DNA from: Syntrophorhabdus sp.
GTDB taxonomy: Bacteria; Desulfobacterota; Syntrophorhabdia; Syntrophorhabdales; Syntrophorhabdaceae
NCBI GenBank assembly: GCA_012719415.1
Contig: JAAYAK010000272.1
Location: forward strand, 1 to 60,133
DNA length: 60,133 bases
Direction: 5' to 3'
Below are positions 48,729 through 58,200 of this stretch, piece after piece. Below the pieces are notes generated by a model. It was not told where the DNA came from. It worked only from the letters and a program-made list of their open reading frames with translations, and ran no database searches. The position numbers and the translations under genes were made by a program. Position 1 is the stretch's first letter. Each line of letters starts with the position of its first letter.

Positions 48729-51109
48729 GCCGATTCCGACGGACCTTTCCCATAAAATGCCGGGATCACGAAGACCGCCGCGGGGATTGCTCCGCACATC
48801 CCGAGGAAAACCGTGACCCCTATGGAGTGCAGCGACGGGTGGCGGGCGATCATAAGTGAACCGAGGCCCACGAGACTCGTCGATCCGCTCAGGACGACGG
48901 CAAGGATGGTGTCCTTGTCGACGCTGCCCGTGACCCGGCTCACCATGAAGATCCCGAGGTCCACGCCGAGACCTATCACGAGGATCGTCGCAATTATATT
49001 AAAGATGTTGAAATCGATCCCGCAAAGACCCATGGTGCCGAACATGAAGACCATTCCTGTCGCGACGGGAATGAGCGCAAGGAGAACCTTCTTGACGTTC
49101 CTGAAGAAGAAAGCGAGGGCGGCGACCATCACCAGAGACGAGAAAAGTATATACCGGAAGAAGTTGTCTGTCATCGCCCGGCTCATGGACTCGCTAAAGC
49201 GTTTCTGGGATATGAAGACCGCGCCGTCGGGCGATTGCCGCCCGGCAAAAAAGCTCGACGCGCCATCGGTGTCAGGCAGGTATGTCAGGACCCGGTACCC
49301 TTCGGCGTCCTTCTGAATAAACGATTCGAAAAGATCGCCCAGACCGGCCGCCCTGTATGTTTCAACGTTGATCATGGCTGGTTTTTGCGTAAGTCGCGCA
49401 AAGAACGCGGAGAACACCCCGGGGTTGAATCCCAGTGAATTGCTTTCCGTTGAGATCAGATCCCGCACCTTGTTTCTCTTCGCCTCAGACCACAGATCGC
49501 TCCAATTCCTCCAGGAGGCCTCCTGTGTCGCCGATGACGGAAGGACTGGCGCTATGCTCTTGATCTCACCGGGGGGAAAGGTTCTTCGAAGAGCTTCATA
49601 AAGGCGGTCGTTCTTTGCCAGTGCGCCCTCCAGACTGGGGGCCTTGACGAGGGCCATGCCGTGAGACCTGAAATCGCCGAAGACCCTCTGAAGCCCCTCC
49701 TCTGTCTTCCTGATCTCCTCGGACACCATCCTTACAGCCCGCATATCACCGTTGAAATTCAGGTTGGTCATCTGCCAGCCGCAAAGGGCCATGGAGAGTA
49801 GCCATATGACTATGATGATCTTTCTGCGGAACCCATCCATCGGCGCACGCTGCGGAACCGTCTCGACCAGCCGGGACCCTCCAGCCGGGACAAAGTGGGG
49901 AAGGACGACAAGGGAGAGTATGAGGGAGACGGCTATCCCGATCATGGAGAAATATGCGATCTGTCGTTGCCCGGGAAGATCGGAAAGGAACAATGTCGCA
50001 AAGGTCGCCATTGTGGTGATACCGCTGATCAGGACCGGACGTGCGACAGATGCTATGAAACGCCCCGGGTCCCTCCTGTTGCGGAGGGAAAAATACACGT
50101 ATATGGGATAATCGTCTGAGATCCCCATGAGAACGGAACCGAATGCAATGGTCATGGCGGATATGGTCCGGTCGGCAAGGGCAACGACGGCCGTGGCGAC
50201 GGCGACCACTATGAGAGGGACGAAGTAGACGAAAACCGCCCGCCAGTTTCTCATAAAGGCAAGCAAAAGGACCAAGATCGCAACAGAAACGGTGGTGAAA
50301 ATGGCAAAAAGATCCTTTCGCACCGTTTCGGAGTTTATTGCGGTGTATAGATGGCCGCTTAGAAAAGACGCTGTTATCCCTGCCGGTAGATATTCCTTGA
50401 TGAGGCCGCGCAGGGAATTGCCGAGTTTCACGGAGCCGCGGGAATCGGTTATCTTCACCGGGGTTTGGGCTATCATGAGAAGATGCTTCCCGTCGGGAGA
50501 GACAAAGTGGTTGTCCCTGACATCCACTCGTCCCAGGAAGTTGAGCGAGCTGAGCTTTGTGAGCCCTGACGCATAGAGCCTCAAGGGGTCTTCCTGGAAA
50601 AGCGCCTTCATCATCCACCCTTCGGGTGTCTCAAGGCTGCCCCGGAGAGCTTGAAGCTCCCTGCGAATGCCGTCGGCGCCGAGGCGCTTCTTGAGGTTCT
50701 CTATGTCGCCTTCGGTCGCCATGAGCGGCGCGGCCCTGGAGAAAACAAGGGCGACACCCGCAGGGTCGGGGATACGTACCCCTGTGACGACACGATCGAA
50801 AAGCGGCGGTTTCATCTGAGAAGCCAGTCTATCTGCGGAATCGATGAGTTCCCTGCGAGGCACATCATCGTTTCCGCTCAGATGAATGAAGACCTTTTCC
50901 ACAAAAGGTGCGTTCCTCAGATACTGGAAATCGCGGGTCACGGCCGGGTCCCTGTCGGGAATCATGGCGCCGATGTCCTCGCCGAGCTTGATGTTGGAGA
51001 GGGCGATGACAGTGAGGACGACGATGGCAAGAACGGTGCAGAAAAGGATCCTCCTGTGTGACGAGAGTCTGGCAAAAGATGTCGAGAATAGCGTAAGGAG
51101 AGACTGCAT
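48725..51109 (-). CDS. MMPL/RND-family exporter
   Basis: 794 residues with two halves, each with a large periplasmic loop and a cluster of about six membrane segments (N-terminal 20-40, 255-410; C-terminal 430-450, 635-785). Asp/Gly-rich GSVLMGISDDYPIYVYFSLRNR and GLGVDLGIFMVSR hold the proton-relay aspartates of RND transporters. It most likely extracts the lipid product from the inner membrane and hands it to the LolA-like protein encoded 5 bp upstream. Confidence 0.9.
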   Translation of the reverse strand: MQSLLTLFSTSFARLSSHRRILFCTVLAIVVLTVIALSNIKLGEDIGAMIPDRDPAVTRDFQYLRNAPFVEKVFIHLSGNDDVPRRELIDSADRLASQMKPPLFDRVVTGVRIPDPAGVALVFSRAAPLMATEGDIENLKKRLGADGIRRELQALRGSLETPEGWMMKALFQEDPLRLYASGLTKLSSLNFLGRVDVRDNHFVSPDGKHLLMIAQTPVKITDSRGSVKLGNSLRGLIKEYLPAGITASFLSGHLYTAINSETVRKDLFAIFTTVSVAILVLLLAFMRNWRAVFVYFVPLIVVAVATAVVALADRTISAMTIAFGSVLMGISDDYPIYVYFSLRNRRDPGRFIASVARPVLISGITTMATFATLFLSDLPGQRQIAYFSMIGIAVSLILSLVVLPHFVPAGGSRLVETVPQRAPMDGFRRKIIIVIWLLSMALCGWQMTNLNFNGDMRAVRMVSEEIRKTEEGLQRVFGDFRSHGMALVKAPSLEGALAKNDRLYEALRRTFPPGEIKSIAPVLPSSATQEASWRNWSDLWSEAKRNKVRDLISTESNSLGFNPGVFSAFFARLTQKPAMINVETYRAAGLGDLFESFIQKDAEGYRVLTYLPDTDGASSFFAGRQSPDGAVFISQKRFSESMSRAMTDNFFRYILFSSLVMVAALAFFFRNVKKVLLALIPVATGMVFMFGTMGLCGIDFNIFNIIATILVIGLGVDLGIFMVSRVTGSVDKDTILAVVLSGSTSLVGLGSLMIARHPSLHSIGVTVFLGMCGAIPAAVFVIPAFYGKGPSESA

Positions 51110-51114
51110 TCCGG

Positions 51115-51777
51115 TCAGAAGATATCTCTTGGGAGAATCGCGTTAAGGTCCGTGTTTTCGAAAGCAATCACGGTTGAATCCCCTCCCCGCTCGTTGATCC
51201 TCACGGAACGGAGGCGGCTGAGATCATCGGAAAACCTCAGAACGATGGAACGTATGTACTTCTTTTCCTGAGGGGAAAGGGGATCGAGGGCCAGAGTTGT
51301 GTTGCCGTCCCCGGTTACGGTGATCCGATAGCGTTTTTCAATCCAGGCGATATCGGCGCGGGCCCAGGCAAACACCTGCTCGACGGTTGACCGTATTGCG
51401 GGTTCCCGCGAAAGCTCAAAAGGTTCGGAACGGTCGGGGTTTCCTATCCAGCGCCTCGTCTTTTCACCATTGACGACAAAACCTGCGGGACCCGGTTTTG
51501 AGATCTCCCATCTCAGGCGGTCCGGCTTTTCGTAGAAGAAGGACCCTTTGGATATAATGGGCTCCTTGAGCATTGCCGTGTATCGTGTCTGAACGTAATC
51601 GCTCCGGATCGTCTTGATGAGCAGGGTGTTGTGCGAGATGGTGCTTAGAATTGCGAGTTTGTTGCCTTTCGAGGGGGCAGGGACAGGGGCGCTGTCCTGG
51701 GCCTCGCAGAAGCAGGGGGTCAGGAAAAGGAAGGCAAGCATTGGGATAATAAAAAGCGTGCGACGAAATGGCCTCAT
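51115..51777 (-). CDS. LolA-like periplasmic lipid carrier
   Basis: 220 residues, signal peptide (1-26, FLTPCFCEA-QD), then an open beta-barrel LolA fold with YVQTRYTAMLKEPIISKGSFFYEKP and RLRWEISKPGPAGFVVNGE. Related proteins in aryl-polyene clusters are thought to ferry the lipid across the periplasm. The downstream gene is the MMPL exporter, so the two probably act in sequence. It is a specialised LolA rather than the lipoprotein carrier of Lol transport, as no lolCDE is near. Confidence 0.85.
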   Translation of the reverse strand: MRPFRRTLFIIPMLAFLFLTPCFCEAQDSAPVPAPSKGNKLAILSTISHNTLLIKTIRSDYVQTRYTAMLKEPIISKGSFFYEKPDRLRWEISKPGPAGFVVNGEKTRRWIGNPDRSEPFELSREPAIRSTVEQVFAWARADIAWIEKRYRITVTGDGNTTLALDPLSPQEKKYIRSIVLRFSDDLSRLRSVRINERGGDSTVIAFENTDLNAILPRDIF

Positions 51778-51783
51778 TGCCGG

Positions 51784-52221
51784 TTATCTCCCTTCCGGAA
51801 GCCAGACGACGATATCACCGGATGCGATCCTGTCACCGTCGCACGTAACGGTGCCTTTCCCGAGCGTGAATTCGCCGATCTCTCCCGAATTGACGATGGA
51901 CACAAGGAGCCTGCCCCCGGGCTTTGCCCTCCCGGATACCTGGAGATCATTGATCTTCACCAGATAGCCCTTCTTTATCGGTTTGCCCCGGACGAGGTCG
52001 CTATAGCCCTTAAGTGCCGCGAAGGATTGTGCCAGGAGTTCCACCATGACGGCCTCTTCAAGGTATCCGTCTGCATTCACGAAGATCGTGTTCTCCCCGA
52101 TGGTCGATTCAACCGTCCCCGCCCCGTCTTCATAAGAGACCAAGTTTTCCACGAGTCTCATGACCGACCGATGAGGGATCAGCCGCTCGACGGGCAAAGG
52201 CAATGCAAGATCGGGAATCAT
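51784..52221 (-). CDS. ApeP-like hotdog dehydratase
   Basis: 145 residues, with the ApeP-type pattern LIPHRSVMRLVENLVSYEDG and the glutamate block NADGYLEEAVMVELLAQSFAALKGY. Related dehydratases act with the KS-CLF pair in polyene chain building. Together with the FabZ-like protein this gives two dehydration steps. Overlaps the upstream acyltransferase gene by ATGA (52218-52221). Confidence 0.75.
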   Translation of the reverse strand: MIPDLALPLPVERLIPHRSVMRLVENLVSYEDGAGTVESTIGENTIFVNADGYLEEAVMVELLAQSFAALKGYSDLVRGKPIKKGYLVKINDLQVSGRAKPGGRLLVSIVNSGEIGEFTLGKGTVTCDGDRIASGDIVVWLPEGR

Positions 52222-53003
52222 CCTTCTCTCAGCACCCGGGAGATCGTGTCGGCCATGACGCCTTTTGTATGCTTGCGAAGCCCCATATGGGCCTCAGACC
52301 CTTCAAAACAGGCCGGGTCTATGGGCGCCAAGGCTTCGAGGCGGATCGTGGTCGGCCTCATCAGCCAACTGCCGGGTGGCAGTAACCTGTCGGTTCCGGT
52401 TATGCACAACGGAAGGATTCTTGCCCCGGTTTCACAGGCGAGCTTGAAGGGCCCCGAAAAAAAACGCTGAAGGCGGCCATCCCGGCTTCTGTGGCCCTCG
52501 GGGAAGAAAAGCACCGAGCCTCCCCCGGCCAGGATTTGCCTGCCCGCAGACACTGTCTGCGTCCAATCGCCGCTTTCCACATTAATATAGCCTGCCAGTC
52601 TCATGAAGGGAGCATACCAGAACATCTTGAATGGCCAGGCGCGGACCGCGAAAGCTATATCATGGAGGGGCAGGAGCGCCATGCAGTATGTATCGAAGAA
52701 GGAGCGATGGTTTACCACGATGACATAAGGCGGTTCCAGATCGAATTCGTCAAAACCCACCCGTTCGAATCGGACAAAAGGGGACATCAATGCCAGCCAG
52801 CCCTTGCCGTAGAGCCATATGAAAAGACGCATGATGCGGTCGTTCCGCCAGCGGGTAATGCCCTTGAAGCATGCAAAAAGGGGCACAAAGAACACAATCC
52901 CCGCCACCGTCCACAGGGCGATCATGCTATAGACAGCCAGAGACATGGCAAGAGAGGAGATAGAAAACCGGCTGGTATCCTCAAGAGATATGGCGTTCTC
53001 CAT
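52218..53003 (-). CDS. PlsC-like 1-acylglycerol-3-phosphate acyltransferase
   Basis: 261 residues from ATG 53003 (ribosome site tgagg nine bases upstream); earlier start codons lie at 53018 and 53030. Two hydrophobic segments near residues 15-45. Catalytic HX4D is NHRSFFDTY, and FFPEGHRSRDGRL gives the second PlsC motif. It may acylate a lipid anchor or glycan carrier with the cluster product. Confidence 0.85.
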   Translation of the reverse strand: MENAISLEDTSRFSISSLAMSLAVYSMIALWTVAGIVFFVPLFACFKGITRWRNDRIMRLFIWLYGKGWLALMSPFVRFERVGFDEFDLEPPYVIVVNHRSFFDTYCMALLPLHDIAFAVRAWPFKMFWYAPFMRLAGYINVESGDWTQTVSAGRQILAGGGSVLFFPEGHRSRDGRLQRFFSGPFKLACETGARILPLCITGTDRLLPPGSWLMRPTTIRLEALAPIDPACFEGSEAHMGLRKHTKGVMADTISRVLREG

Positions 53004-53051
53004 GTTCGGCGACCTCATCGGATGCGGCACCGTTGAAGCCGGACGTACGGT

Positions 53052-53306
53052 CTATTGCATCGAGTGGAGTTTGCCGAGCACGTAGTCATGGATCTGGCCA
53101 AGGGTGATTATTTCCCTGATCGCCTCTTCTTCCCGTATCTTGAAATTGAACGACTTTTCGAGGACGATCACCATGTCGACGCGATCCAGGCTGTCGAGGC
53201 CGAGATCATCGTGCAGGTGGGCCTGGGGAATCATCTGCGCCGGCTCTAACTCAAACTCGTCTACCAGGGACGTATTGATCCGGGAAATCACCTCTGTTTC
53301 AGTCAT
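53052..53306 (-). CDS. Acyl carrier protein (second)
   Basis: 84 residues with DDLGLDSLDRVDMVIVL, the Ser of which takes the phosphopantetheine. Acidic helices and length are normal. It overlaps the ketosynthase gene upstream by 8 bp and lies next to the PlsC-like gene. Two ACPs in one cluster suggests separate roles, such as extension and transfer. Confidence 0.9.
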   Translation of the reverse strand: MTETEVISRINTSLVDEFELEPAQMIPQAHLHDDLGLDSLDRVDMVIVLEKSFNFKIREEEAIREIITLGQIHDYVLGKLHSMQ

Positions 53307-54528
53307 CTTTATATTTCCTTAGTATAATTGAAGAGTTAATTCCGCCGAGAGCAAAGTTGTTCTTTAGTGCATAGACTACTTCGGCGGTTTCAGATCCTGT
53401 TACATGCCTGATATTGTCGCACAACGGGTCAGCATTGTCCAGATTGAGAGTGGGAATAAGCCTGCCCCGGTTCATCATTGCGATCGTCGCTATGATCTCG
53501 AGGGCTCCCGATGCTGCCAGGGTGTGACCAAGATGGCCCTTGAGACTGCTCACCGGGACATTCTTCCCGAAGACCGCCGCGATGGCGGCGCATTCGGCGA
53601 TATCGCCCTGGATGGTACCTGTGGCGTGGGCGTTTACATAACCTATCTCATCCGCCCCGACACGGGCATCGGCGAGGACCCCCGCGATGCACGATTCTAT
53701 CGACTCTGCATCGGGTTCGACGATGCTTTTGGGGTCCGACAGAGTTGAGAAGCCTGCGATCTCCCCCAGGATTGTTGCCCCGCGTTCCCTGGCGGAATCA
53801 AGGGACTCAAGGAGCAGTATCCCGCAGCCTTCCGCGCATACCACCCCATCGCGGTCCCGGTCGAATGGGCGGGGGGTCTTCGATGGCCTGTCGTTATACT
53901 TCACGGAAGATGCATTTATGATGTCGAAGGTTGCCGCAGTCAGGGGATGAAACTCGTCTGCTCCGCCGCAAAGCATCATCTCCTGTTTTTTGAAGGCAAT
54001 TGTTTCATATGCCAGGCCTATGGCCTGACAGCTCGTCGAACAGGCCGCCGAGGGCGCCATCACCCTTCCGGACACTCCCAGGGCCTGGGCGACATTCGAC
54101 GCGCAGGAATGGTTCATTATCTGGAAAAAGAAGGTTGACCTGGTGCTATCGATACTTGCCGTGGAGATGAAGTCCCTGTAGAATTCATTGGTGGCTATGG
54201 GGCTGCCGATCGTTGATCCGATGGCGAGCCCGAACTGACCGCTCCCGTACTGCAGGGGTGTCACATGTCCCTGCAGGGCCGCTTCCTGGCTTGCCAGGGT
54301 TGCGTATATGGACATCTTCGACATGGACCGCCGGAATCTGCGGGGAATCTCCCTGGCGTCCATGTCAGGGACCAGGGCGCCGACACCAGTTCGTATGCCA
54401 CCGACCTGTGCAAGCTCGGGTACCCTGCGAACCCCGCTTTCGTTTGCGGCGAGAGCCTCGATGAGTCTGTCGATCCCCCTGCCAAAAGGGGATACGGCCC
54501 CCATACCGGTAATCACGACCCTTCTCAT
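53299..54528 (-). CDS. Beta-ketoacyl-ACP synthase (active site intact)
   Basis: 409 residues. Cys163 in PSAACSTSCQAIG, His in NAHATGTIQGD, Lys/His in SSLKGHLGHTLAASGALE. FabF-like and complete. It overlaps the ACP and the FAD-oxidoreductase genes (ATGA at 54525-54528), so the three are co-translated. Its substrate range is unknown. Confidence 0.92.
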   Translation of the reverse strand: MRRVVITGMGAVSPFGRGIDRLIEALAANESGVRRVPELAQVGGIRTGVGALVPDMDAREIPRRFRRSMSKMSIYATLASQEAALQGHVTPLQYGSGQFGLAIGSTIGSPIATNEFYRDFISTASIDSTRSTFFFQIMNHSCASNVAQALGVSGRVMAPSAACSTSCQAIGLAYETIAFKKQEMMLCGGADEFHPLTAATFDIINASSVKYNDRPSKTPRPFDRDRDGVVCAEGCGILLLESLDSARERGATILGEIAGFSTLSDPKSIVEPDAESIESCIAGVLADARVGADEIGYVNAHATGTIQGDIAECAAIAAVFGKNVPVSSLKGHLGHTLAASGALEIIATIAMMNRGRLIPTLNLDNADPLCDNIRHVTGSETAEVVYALKNNFALGGINSSIILRKYKDD

Positions 54529-56012
54529 ATATACGCCCTCAGTTCTTTTCGTAGTTTTTCATGCCCTACAATGCACCCGGAAGCAACGAACCCCGAAATG
54601 GCAGCCCCGAGTATCCCCGGGGCCGTAACCGCCTGCCCGGCGACAAAGACCTTGTCGATCTTTGTCATCGGCATGGGGTTGTATTGTCCGGATTTATGTT
54701 TTACCCCGTAGAGACCGCCGGTGGGGTTGTTGGTGAACCCCATGAAGGTAAAGGGTGTTGCCGATTCAACAATCTCCATGTTGTTGTGAAGTTCGGGGAT
54801 CGAATTTTCCACATGGGCCGCGAGACGACGCGTCGCTTCCCCCTTCCACCGGTCGTATTGCTGCCGGCCGGCTGGAAGACCCTGTGCCCTGAAGATGCGA
54901 TCCCGTGTGTTGGGATAGGGGGAGATCACGATGACCCCGGCCTCGTACTTGTCGTTTCTTCGGGGCCCGCCGGAGATGAACAGGGGGTTTTGCTCTATGT
55001 TGGTATTGCCGGCGACAGCAGGGTATAGGGCGCTGGGCATGTGGAAGATGTTCGAGCGGGAGAGTGTTTCGGCGGGTTTCTTACACGTTCCGAAAAGGGA
55101 GATTGCCGACGAAGTATCCTCCAGGGTTTTCAAGTGGTCCCGCAAGGCAGGGCGGAAGGCCCATTCGGGCAGTATGTCGACCAGATACGAGGGGTGGACG
55201 GTGCAGACGACGCCGCCGCACGGTATGGTTTCCCCGTTTTCCAAACATACTCCCGAGATGGAGCGGTCGCCAGCCCACGCCAGCCCCGTTGCCCCCCGTC
55301 CGCAATAGATATCGGTTCCCAGATCCCCGAGCCTTTCTTCAAAGAACCTCGCGAGGCTTGCTCCGCCACCCACTATGGCGTGCGAGGAACGATAATAGGG
55401 CACCACTACGCCGGCGTGGTTTGTTATGGGTACTTCGCAAGGGGACACACCGTGGAGGAGGCAGTGTGCGGAAAGCACACACTTTAGGAGCGTGTTGGAG
55501 GTGAGCCCGTCCAGGACTTGTTGAAGGGTGGGTTCGTGGACGCTGAAGGGAAGGAGGTTTTCCGGCATTTCGCTTTCAAGGTCCATATAAGGCAACCGCC
55601 GGCAGGCCCGCGTGATAATGGACAGATATCCATCGATAGCACCTTTTTCGCCGGGAAAATCACCGAGCAGACGCTGCCGAAGCGCTTCCAGGCCAGAAGG
55701 GAAGGAAAATTCAAATGACGGCTCGCGAATACGGAGGATATCAAACCCATCGGGGTCGAATGGGACCTTTTCGAGACTCTCCGACAGTCCGAGATATTTC
55801 AGGATCACATCGAGGGGCCCTTTGTCCTCCAGGCCGCCCGCATAGTGGAAGCCGGTGTCGAAGAATTTTCCGTTGCGGGAAAAGCCCCTGATTGTTTGGG
55901 CGGACTCCGGGGCCTTTTCCACGATGGCCGTGCGGTAACCGCTCTTTGCGAGGATGATCGCAGAGACCATGCCGGACACGCCGGCGCCTATGATGATCCA
56001 GTCATATTTCAT
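54525..56012 (-). CDS. CrtI-like FAD-dependent desaturase/oxidoreductase
   Basis: 495 residues from ATG 56012. N-terminal FAD-binding Rossmann IIIGAGVSGMVSAIILAKSGY followed by AIVEKAPESAQTIRGFSR, and a C-terminal KIDKVFVAGQAVTAPGILGAAISG signature, both typical of phytoene desaturase-like enzymes. They introduce or isomerise double bonds in long hydrocarbon chains. It lies in the fatty-acid cluster rather than with carotenoid genes, so it probably acts on the chain product or its intermediate. CrtI-like enzymes are also among ladderane candidates. Confidence 0.85.
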   Translation of the reverse strand: MKYDWIIIGAGVSGMVSAIILAKSGYRTAIVEKAPESAQTIRGFSRNGKFFDTGFHYAGGLEDKGPLDVILKYLGLSESLEKVPFDPDGFDILRIREPSFEFSFPSGLEALRQRLLGDFPGEKGAIDGYLSIITRACRRLPYMDLESEMPENLLPFSVHEPTLQQVLDGLTSNTLLKCVLSAHCLLHGVSPCEVPITNHAGVVVPYYRSSHAIVGGGASLARFFEERLGDLGTDIYCGRGATGLAWAGDRSISGVCLENGETIPCGGVVCTVHPSYLVDILPEWAFRPALRDHLKTLEDTSSAISLFGTCKKPAETLSRSNIFHMPSALYPAVAGNTNIEQNPLFISGGPRRNDKYEAGVIVISPYPNTRDRIFRAQGLPAGRQQYDRWKGEATRRLAAHVENSIPELHNNMEIVESATPFTFMGFTNNPTGGLYGVKHKSGQYNPMPMTKIDKVFVAGQAVTAPGILGAAISGFVASGCIVGHEKLRKELRAYI

Positions 56013-57235
56013 CGGGAAAAGTCGAGAACGATGCAGGAATTGGTCCCGCCGAACCCGGCGGAATTGCACATCACCTTTTGTGGCGCCCGCTCCACCGTCT
56101 CCGTTGCAATATTGAGACGAGCCGAATGCTCATCGGGATTCTCGAAGTTTATATTGGGCGCCATGAAACCGTTCATAGCCATGATGACGCTGTAGACCGC
56201 CTGTGCGGCACCGGACATCCAGAGTTCGTGACCTGTCATGGATTTCAGGGAGGAGACAAGGGGGGTCTTCGGGCCGAACACCGTGGTGATGCCCTGGGCC
56301 TCAACGGCATCGCCGACAGGGGTGGAGGTTGCGTGTGCACATATGTAATCGATGTCACCCGGCACAAGGTTTGCGCCTGCCAAAGCCTTCCGCATGACCG
56401 ACACCAAACCCTCCCTGCTCGGGACCGAAAGGGAGTGACCGTCTGAGGAAAAGGCGTAGGATCTTATCTCCCCCAGGATCGGCGCATCCCTTTTCATGGC
56501 AAGGTCGTATCGCTCGAGCACTAACGCCGCGGAGCCGCCGCTTGGCACCAGACCGTCCCGGCTGCGGTCAAAGGGGCGGCTTGCCTGACCGGGCCTGTCC
56601 ATTTTCGTCGAAAATGCGCCGAGGGCATCAAAGCTGCACATCGATTCCCAGCTGATCTCCTGAGCCCCACCGCAGATCACTCGTTCCTGACGTCCCATCG
56701 CGATGAGATCGGCTGCTTGACCGATGGCGTGACCGCTGCTTGAACAGGCGGAGCTTATCGACCAACAGGCGCCCCGCGTCTTGAAAAGGGTGTTGAGGTT
56801 CATGGTGATCGTTGACGTCATGGAACGGAAGATGAGTCCGCTGCCAACGGAGCGAGTGTCGCCCTTTTCCCGGACGAGGTTCACCTGCTCGGCCGCGGAA
56901 ACACAACTTGAATCGCAACCGAATATAAGCCCCGTTTCTTCATTCTGAATATCCTTCGTCTCGAGGCGTGACATCTCGAGCGCCTGCGTCGAAGCGGCGA
57001 AGGCATGCACGGCGAAATCAGGCATCGTCTTCAGCTGTTTCTTCGAAAGATATTCTTGTGAGGGGAAATCCCGGATCATACCCGTGAGAGGACTTCTGAA
57101 CCCCATTTCGGCCCTTTTCTTATCCACGGTGATCCCCGATCTTCCTGCACGGAGGGAACCGCAGACTGCCGCTATGTCATTTCCCAGACAACTTATGATG
57201 CCGATTCCCGTGATGGCAACACGGTAGAAATTCAT
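56009..57235 (-). CDS. Beta-ketoacyl-ACP synthase, FabB-like (active site intact)
   Basis: 408 residues. Cys164 in ISSACSSSGHAIGQA, His in CAHATSTPVGD, Lys/His in SSLKSMTGHELWMSGAAQ, a pattern closer to FabB than to the other three ketosynthases. Overlaps the CrtI-like gene by ATGA (56009-56012). It would perform another elongation or the first condensation. Confidence 0.9.
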   Translation of the reverse strand: MNFYRVAITGIGIISCLGNDIAAVCGSLRAGRSGITVDKKRAEMGFRSPLTGMIRDFPSQEYLSKKQLKTMPDFAVHAFAASTQALEMSRLETKDIQNEETGLIFGCDSSCVSAAEQVNLVREKGDTRSVGSGLIFRSMTSTITMNLNTLFKTRGACWSISSACSSSGHAIGQAADLIAMGRQERVICGGAQEISWESMCSFDALGAFSTKMDRPGQASRPFDRSRDGLVPSGGSAALVLERYDLAMKRDAPILGEIRSYAFSSDGHSLSVPSREGLVSVMRKALAGANLVPGDIDYICAHATSTPVGDAVEAQGITTVFGPKTPLVSSLKSMTGHELWMSGAAQAVYSVIMAMNGFMAPNINFENPDEHSARLNIATETVERAPQKVMCNSAGFGGTNSCIVLDFSR

Positions 57236-57249
57236 GTGAGATTATCCTT

Positions 57250-58200
57250 TTAAGAAGAGTATTTGTCTGACGGGACTGGCAATGAAAAGGACGATGTCAG
57301 CAAATCTCCGAGGAAGTCCCTGTATGCCAGTCTCAAAGGCCCAAGAACGAATTGCGAGGCAAGACGCGCTATGTATCCTCTGTATTTGCCAAAATATATC
57401 CCGTAGAGACTGGCGCGCAGCGACCGGTGTTTGACGATGGAAGAGTTTGTTCCTTCAGGATGAGATTCATAGGGATGGCAAAAATAGTTGAAGGGCATAC
57501 CTTTCCTGTTGAGACGCCTGTAATATGCGATCTGAATGCTTACAGGCGCATAGGCGCAGAACAATCCACCGTTGAAACAGACACTGTGCTGGAACAGAGG
57601 GAGGGTCGTGACCGGAATAACAGCCAGGGAACCTTCGTACAGGAAAGGTGCCATGTCGCCCGGGTCGCGTCCGAGATAGCTCAGCAACTGTGGCCGTGCG
57701 GTATGATCTATGGCGTAACCCAGATCGATCAATTCGTCATAAGCCCACGATGTTCTTGGGGTAATGTTCCAGTTGGGGGCCTTATACGTGAAGATCGGCA
57801 AGGAGAGTATGTGTTCGAGTGTAGCCTTGCTCTTTCGCGCGTCCTCCCGGAATCTCTTGCGGTGCAGAAGATCCGATCCTCTGTGGCTGTAGCCGTGGGC
57901 CGCGATCTCATGGCCGGCATCTGCAATAGACTTGACGAGGGACGGAAAACGTTCGGCTACATGGCCCGGCACGAACATTGTCGAGGTGATTCTGAGAGCT
58001 TCAAGGAATTCGAGGAGGCAATAAGTCTCCTTTTCCACAAGATAGTGGTGAGAACCTCTCTTTCCGGCGCGAATGTCCAGATTATAGGCAAGGTCGTCGA
58101 TATCGAAGCACAGGGCGTTCACTGTGGGATGATCGACTGCCCAGGGAAAAGAACACTGTTCGAGGCTTCCTCCATGAACGGTTTTCGCCGGTGTTTTCAC
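57250..58200 (-). CDS. Polysaccharide deacetylase (NodB-type)
   Basis: 316 residues from GTG 58200, whose codon overlaps the TGA of fabG. NodB features: CFDIDDLAYNL with a metal-binding Asp pair near the start, HEIAAHGYSHRG as the H-x3-H zinc motif (about residue 100), and a KAPNWNIT segment where family members have R-x-P-x-W. It would remove an acetyl group from a sugar, such as the amino sugar on a glycolipid. Substrate unknown. Longer upstream reading is antisense-like and dropped. Confidence 0.8.
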   Translation of the reverse strand: MKTPAKTVHGGSLEQCSFPWAVDHPTVNALCFDIDDLAYNLDIRAGKRGSHHYLVEKETYCLLEFLEALRITSTMFVPGHVAERFPSLVKSIADAGHEIAAHGYSHRGSDLLHRKRFREDARKSKATLEHILSLPIFTYKAPNWNITPRTSWAYDELIDLGYAIDHTARPQLLSYLGRDPGDMAPFLYEGSLAVIPVTTLPLFQHSVCFNGGLFCAYAPVSIQIAYYRRLNRKGMPFNYFCHPYESHPEGTNSSIVKHRSLRASLYGIYFGKYRGYIARLASQFVLGPLRLAYRDFLGDLLTSSFSLPVPSDKYSS

